64,000 bases of DNA from Mesorhizobium sp. GbtcB19. Lineage in GTDB: Bacteria; Pseudomonadota; Alphaproteobacteria; Rhizobiales; Rhizobiaceae. The stretch spans positions 1 through 64,000 of the forward strand of contig NZ_JAGXJY010000006.1 in assembly GCF_019091085.1 (NCBI RefSeq), read 5' to 3'. The translations under genes and the position numbers were made by a program. Numbering within the stretch: the stretch's first letter is position 1; every line of letters starts with the position of its first letter. The notes under the pieces were generated by a model. The model was not told where the DNA came from, did no database searches, and was given only the letters and a program-made list of their open reading frames with translations. Shown in pieces: positions 61,443 through 64,000 of this stretch.

Positions 61443-64000
61443 CTATTCGGCCGCCTGGGCGAGCTGGGGCGCCGGCTCGGCGGTCGGTTCAATTTCTTTT
61501 GGCTGGGGGGCGTCGTGGTGTCCCTTGGCTGGTTTCTTTTCGCCGCGCTCGCGCAGCTGTTCGATCACCGCGTAGAAGACCGGCACGAAGACCAGCGACA
61601 GGATGGTCGCCGCCACCATGCCGCCGAAGACGGTGGTGCCGATCGACTGCCGGCTGGCCGCGCCCGCGCCCGTCGCGAACATCAGCGGCAGCACGCCGAG
61701 GATGAAGGCGAAGGCCGTCATCAGGATCGGCCGCAGCCTCAGCCTTGCGGCTTCCATCGACGCCTCGACGATGGTCAGGCCTTCCTCGCGCCGTCGTCTT
61801 GCGAACTCGACGATCAGGATCGCGTTTTTGGCCGCCAACCCGATCAGCATGACGAAGCCGATCTGCGAGTAGACGTCGATCTGCATGCCGCGCAGCAAAA
61901 GCACCACGAAGGCGCCGAACAGAGCGAGTGGCACGGCGAGCAGCACCATGAAGGGCATCGCCCAGCTTTCATACTGCGCCGCCAAGATCAGGAAGACGAA
62001 GACGATCGCCAGTCCGAAGACGACCGAGGCGATCGATCCGGCCTTGAGTTCCTGGAAGGTGATGCCGGTCCATTCGTAGCCGAAGTCACGCGGCAGCACA
62101 TTCGCCGCCGCCCGCTCCATGGCCGCCACCGCCTGTCCGGACGAGAAGCCGGGGGCAGCACCGCCATTGATCAGGGCCGAGGCATTGTTGTTGTAATGCG
62201 GCACGGTCTCCGGTCCGACGATCGGCACCAGCTTGCCCAGCGTGCTCAGCGGCACCATGCCGCCCGACGCGTTGCGCACATAGAGCCGCGAGATGTCGGT
62301 GGCGTCGGCGCGCGCGTCCTTGTCGGCCTGGATGGTCACGCGGAAGGTGCGACCGAACAGGTTGAAGTCGTTGACGTAGAGCGAGCCGAGATAGATCTGC
62401 AGCGTGTTGAAGACATCCGGCAGGTTGAGGCCGAGAAGCTTCGCCTTGCTGCGGTCGAGGTCGTAGTTGAACTGCGGCGTCGAGGTCGAGAAGGACGAGA
62501 ACAGCTGCTGCGGATTGAGCTCCGGCTGCTTGCGCGCCTCGGCCAGCAGCGCCTGGGTGACGTCGTTCAGCGCCGCGCTGCCGCGGCCCGACAGATCCTC
62601 CACCTGGAATTCGAAGCCACCGGTGGTGCCGATGCCCGGGATCGAGGGTGGATCGAAGGAGAGCGCGAACGCATCCGGCATCTGCAAGAGCTTGCCGCGC
62701 ACCTGTTCGACCAGTTTCGACGCGCTCTGGTCAGGGCCGCGTTCGTCCCATGGTTTCAGGATGGCGAACTCCACCGCCGAGTTCGACTGCGCGGCGCTGG
62801 TCAGGAAGTTTAGGCCGCTGATCGAGCCGACGATGTCGACGCCTGGTGTGTTCTGCAGGATGTCGCGCGCCTTCTGCGCCACCGCGTCGGTGCGTTCCAG
62901 GGAAGCGCCGTCCGGCAACTGGATGACGACGAAGAAATAGCCCTGGTCCTCCACGGGAAGGAAGGTCGAGGGCAATTTCTGCCAGACGAAATAAGTGGCG
63001 ACGAGGCCAGCCGCGAACAGACCGAGCATGATCCAGCGCAGCTTGATCAGGATACGCACGCCATGCGCATAGGCATGCGACAGCCAGTCGAAGCCGGCGT
63101 TGAACCAGCGGAACAGCACGAACTGCGTTTCGCCGCGATGGCGCAGGAAAGCGGCGCTCAGCGCCGGCGACAGCGTCAGCGAGTTGAAGGCCGAGATGCC
63201 GACCGAGATCGCCACGGTCAGCGCGAACTGGTTGTAGAGCCGGCCGGAGACGCCCGGGATGAAGGCGACCGGAATGAACACCGCCATCAGCACCGCGGTG
63301 GTGGCGATGATCGGCCCGGTCACTTCGGCCATCGCCGCGCGCGTCGCGGCAAGCGGCTTCAAGCCCGCTTCCAATTGTCGCTCGACATTTTCGACCACGA
63401 CGATGGCGTCGTCGACGACGAGGCCGATCGCCAGCACCATGCCGAGCAGGGAGAGCATGTTGAGCGAGAAGCCTAGCATATACATGATCGCCAGCGTCGC
63501 GATCAGCGACACGGGAATGGCGATGGTCGGAATGATGGTTGTGCGCCAGCTCTGCAGGAAGATGAACACGACCGCCACGACCAGCACCAGCGCTTCGCCG
63601 AGCGTGATCAGCACGTCATGCATCGAGGCCGACACGAAGCGCGTCGTGTCATAATGCATGGCGTAGTTGACGCCCTTCGGGAAACGCTGCGACAGCTCCT
63701 GCATCTTGTCCTTGACCCGCTGCTGCAGGTCGAGCGCGTTGGAGCCGGGCATCTGGTAGACGGCCAGCACCACGGTCGGGTCCTTGCCGAAGAAGGCGGA
63801 TGAGGAATATTGCAGCGCGCCGAGCTCGATGCGGGCGACGTCGCGCAGCCTGACCAGCGAGCCGTTCTCGGAGTTCGCGCGCACGACGATGTCGCCGAAT
63901 TCCTTGGGGTCGCTCAGGCGGCCGACGGCGTTGACCTGCATCTCGAAGGCTGTGCCGGCGGGCGCCGGCGATTGGCCGATCTTACCGGCCGCGACCTGCA
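61443..64000 (-). CDS. RND efflux pump of the HAE-1 type (5' end outside window)
   Basis: At least 851 codons of an AcrB/MexB-like pump, with the start beyond the right edge. The frame stays open to base 64000, where it reads QVAAGKIGQSPAPAGTAFE, a conserved AcrB segment near residue 200. The proton-relay motif GLVVDDAIVVVENVER, the second-half helix GLAAKNAILIVEFARRRREE and the terminal VPVFYAVIEQLRER are all present. It ends 15 bases before the adaptor gene, so the order pump-adaptor is reversed from the usual adaptor-pump order. Confidence 0.88.
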   Translation of the reverse strand, partial: QVAAGKIGQSPAPAGTAFEMQVNAVGRLSDPKEFGDIVVRANSENGSLVRLRDVARIELGALQYSSSAFFGKDPTVVLAVYQMPGSNALDLQQRVKDKMQELSQRFPKGVNYAMHYDTTRFVSASMHDVLITLGEALVLVVAVVFIFLQSWRTTIIPTIAIPVSLIATLAIMYMLGFSLNMLSLLGMVLAIGLVVDDAIVVVENVERQLEAGLKPLAATRAAMAEVTGPIIATTAVLMAVFIPVAFIPGVSGRLYNQFALTVAISVGISAFNSLTLSPALSAAFLRHRGETQFVLFRWFNAGFDWLSHAYAHGVRILIKLRWIMLGLFAAGLVATYFVWQKLPSTFLPVEDQGYFFVVIQLPDGASLERTDAVAQKARDILQNTPGVDIVGSISGLNFLTSAAQSNSAVEFAILKPWDERGPDQSASKLVEQVRGKLLQMPDAFALSFDPPSIPGIGTTGGFEFQVEDLSGRGSAALNDVTQALLAEARKQPELNPQQLFSSFSTSTPQFNYDLDRSKAKLLGLNLPDVFNTLQIYLGSLYVNDFNLFGRTFRVTIQADKDARADATDISRLYVRNASGGMVPLSTLGKLVPIVGPETVPHYNNNASALINGGAAPGFSSGQAVAAMERAAANVLPRDFGYEWTGITFQELKAGSIASVVFGLAIVFVFLILAAQYESWAMPFMVLLAVPLALFGAFVVLLLRGMQIDVYSQIGFVMLIGLAAKNAILIVEFARRRREEGLTIVEASMEAARLRLRPILMTAFAFILGVLPLMFATGAGAASRQSIGTTVFGGMVAATILSLVFVPVFYAVIEQLRERGEKKPAKGHHDAPQPKEIEPTAEPAPQLAQAAE

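Overview
The window looks like a chromosome segment of a Mesorhizobium-like alphaproteobacterium (Rhizobiales). The evidence is high G+C coding sequence, three long palindromic intergenic mosaic repeats and two shorter repeats of the kind scattered through rhizobial genomes, and the gene content: an N-methylglutamate pathway, peptide-type ABC uptake, and SorC/GntR/LysR/XRE-cupin regulators. No rRNA, tRNA, CRISPR array, prophage or replication origin was seen. The only mobile-element trace is the last 17 codons of an IS5-type transposase at the left edge.

Layout. 0-8.3 kb: a winged-helix/TPR regulator, D-Ala-D-Ala ligase, an apparently orphan RelB/DinJ antitoxin, a bifunctional aldolase/short-chain dehydrogenase with a SorC-type regulator, and an acyl-CoA synthetase. 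8.3-13.9 kb: a TetR-controlled RND efflux system. 14.0-15.4 kb: an FMN-dependent monooxygenase. 15.4-40.4 kb: a methylated-amine catabolism locus. 40.5-46.9 kb: mixed accessory genes (a secreted protein, DUF427, an orphan binding protein, LysR, DUF1194, a LuxR-type regulator). 47.0-58.3 kb: a GntR-controlled uptake/catabolic cluster of two enolase-superfamily enzymes, a peptide-class ABC transporter and a BisC-like molybdoenzyme. 58.4-60.2 kb: an Fe(II)/2-oxoglutarate oxygenase divergent from a LysR gene. 60.2-64.0 kb: a second RND pump, cut by the window edge.

The methylated-amine locus encodes every step from trimethylamine to glutamate plus one-carbon units: Tmm (TMA to TMAO), Tdm (TMAO to dimethylamine + formaldehyde), DmmDABC (dimethylamine to methylamine + formaldehyde), GmaS (methylamine + glutamate to gamma-glutamylmethylamide), MgsABC (to N-methylglutamate) and MgdABCD (oxidation back to glutamate with release of the methyl carbon). 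GcvT-fold, tetrahydrofolate-binding modules are present in Tdm, DmmD, MgdC and MgdD, so nearly every demethylation has its own formaldehyde-capturing domain. Two APC-type permeases belong to the locus. One heads the mgs-gma-mgd operon together with three small membrane proteins (95, 125 and 53 aa) and is followed by two uncharacterised membrane proteins (229 and 109 aa). An XRE-cupin regulator is divergent from tmm.

A 20-bp motif recurs upstream of tmm, tdm, dmmD and the permease operon, with weaker versions upstream of the second permease, mgsA and the regulator itself. It is the best candidate for a locus-specific operator. This motif and the multi-component permease are the least described parts of the window.
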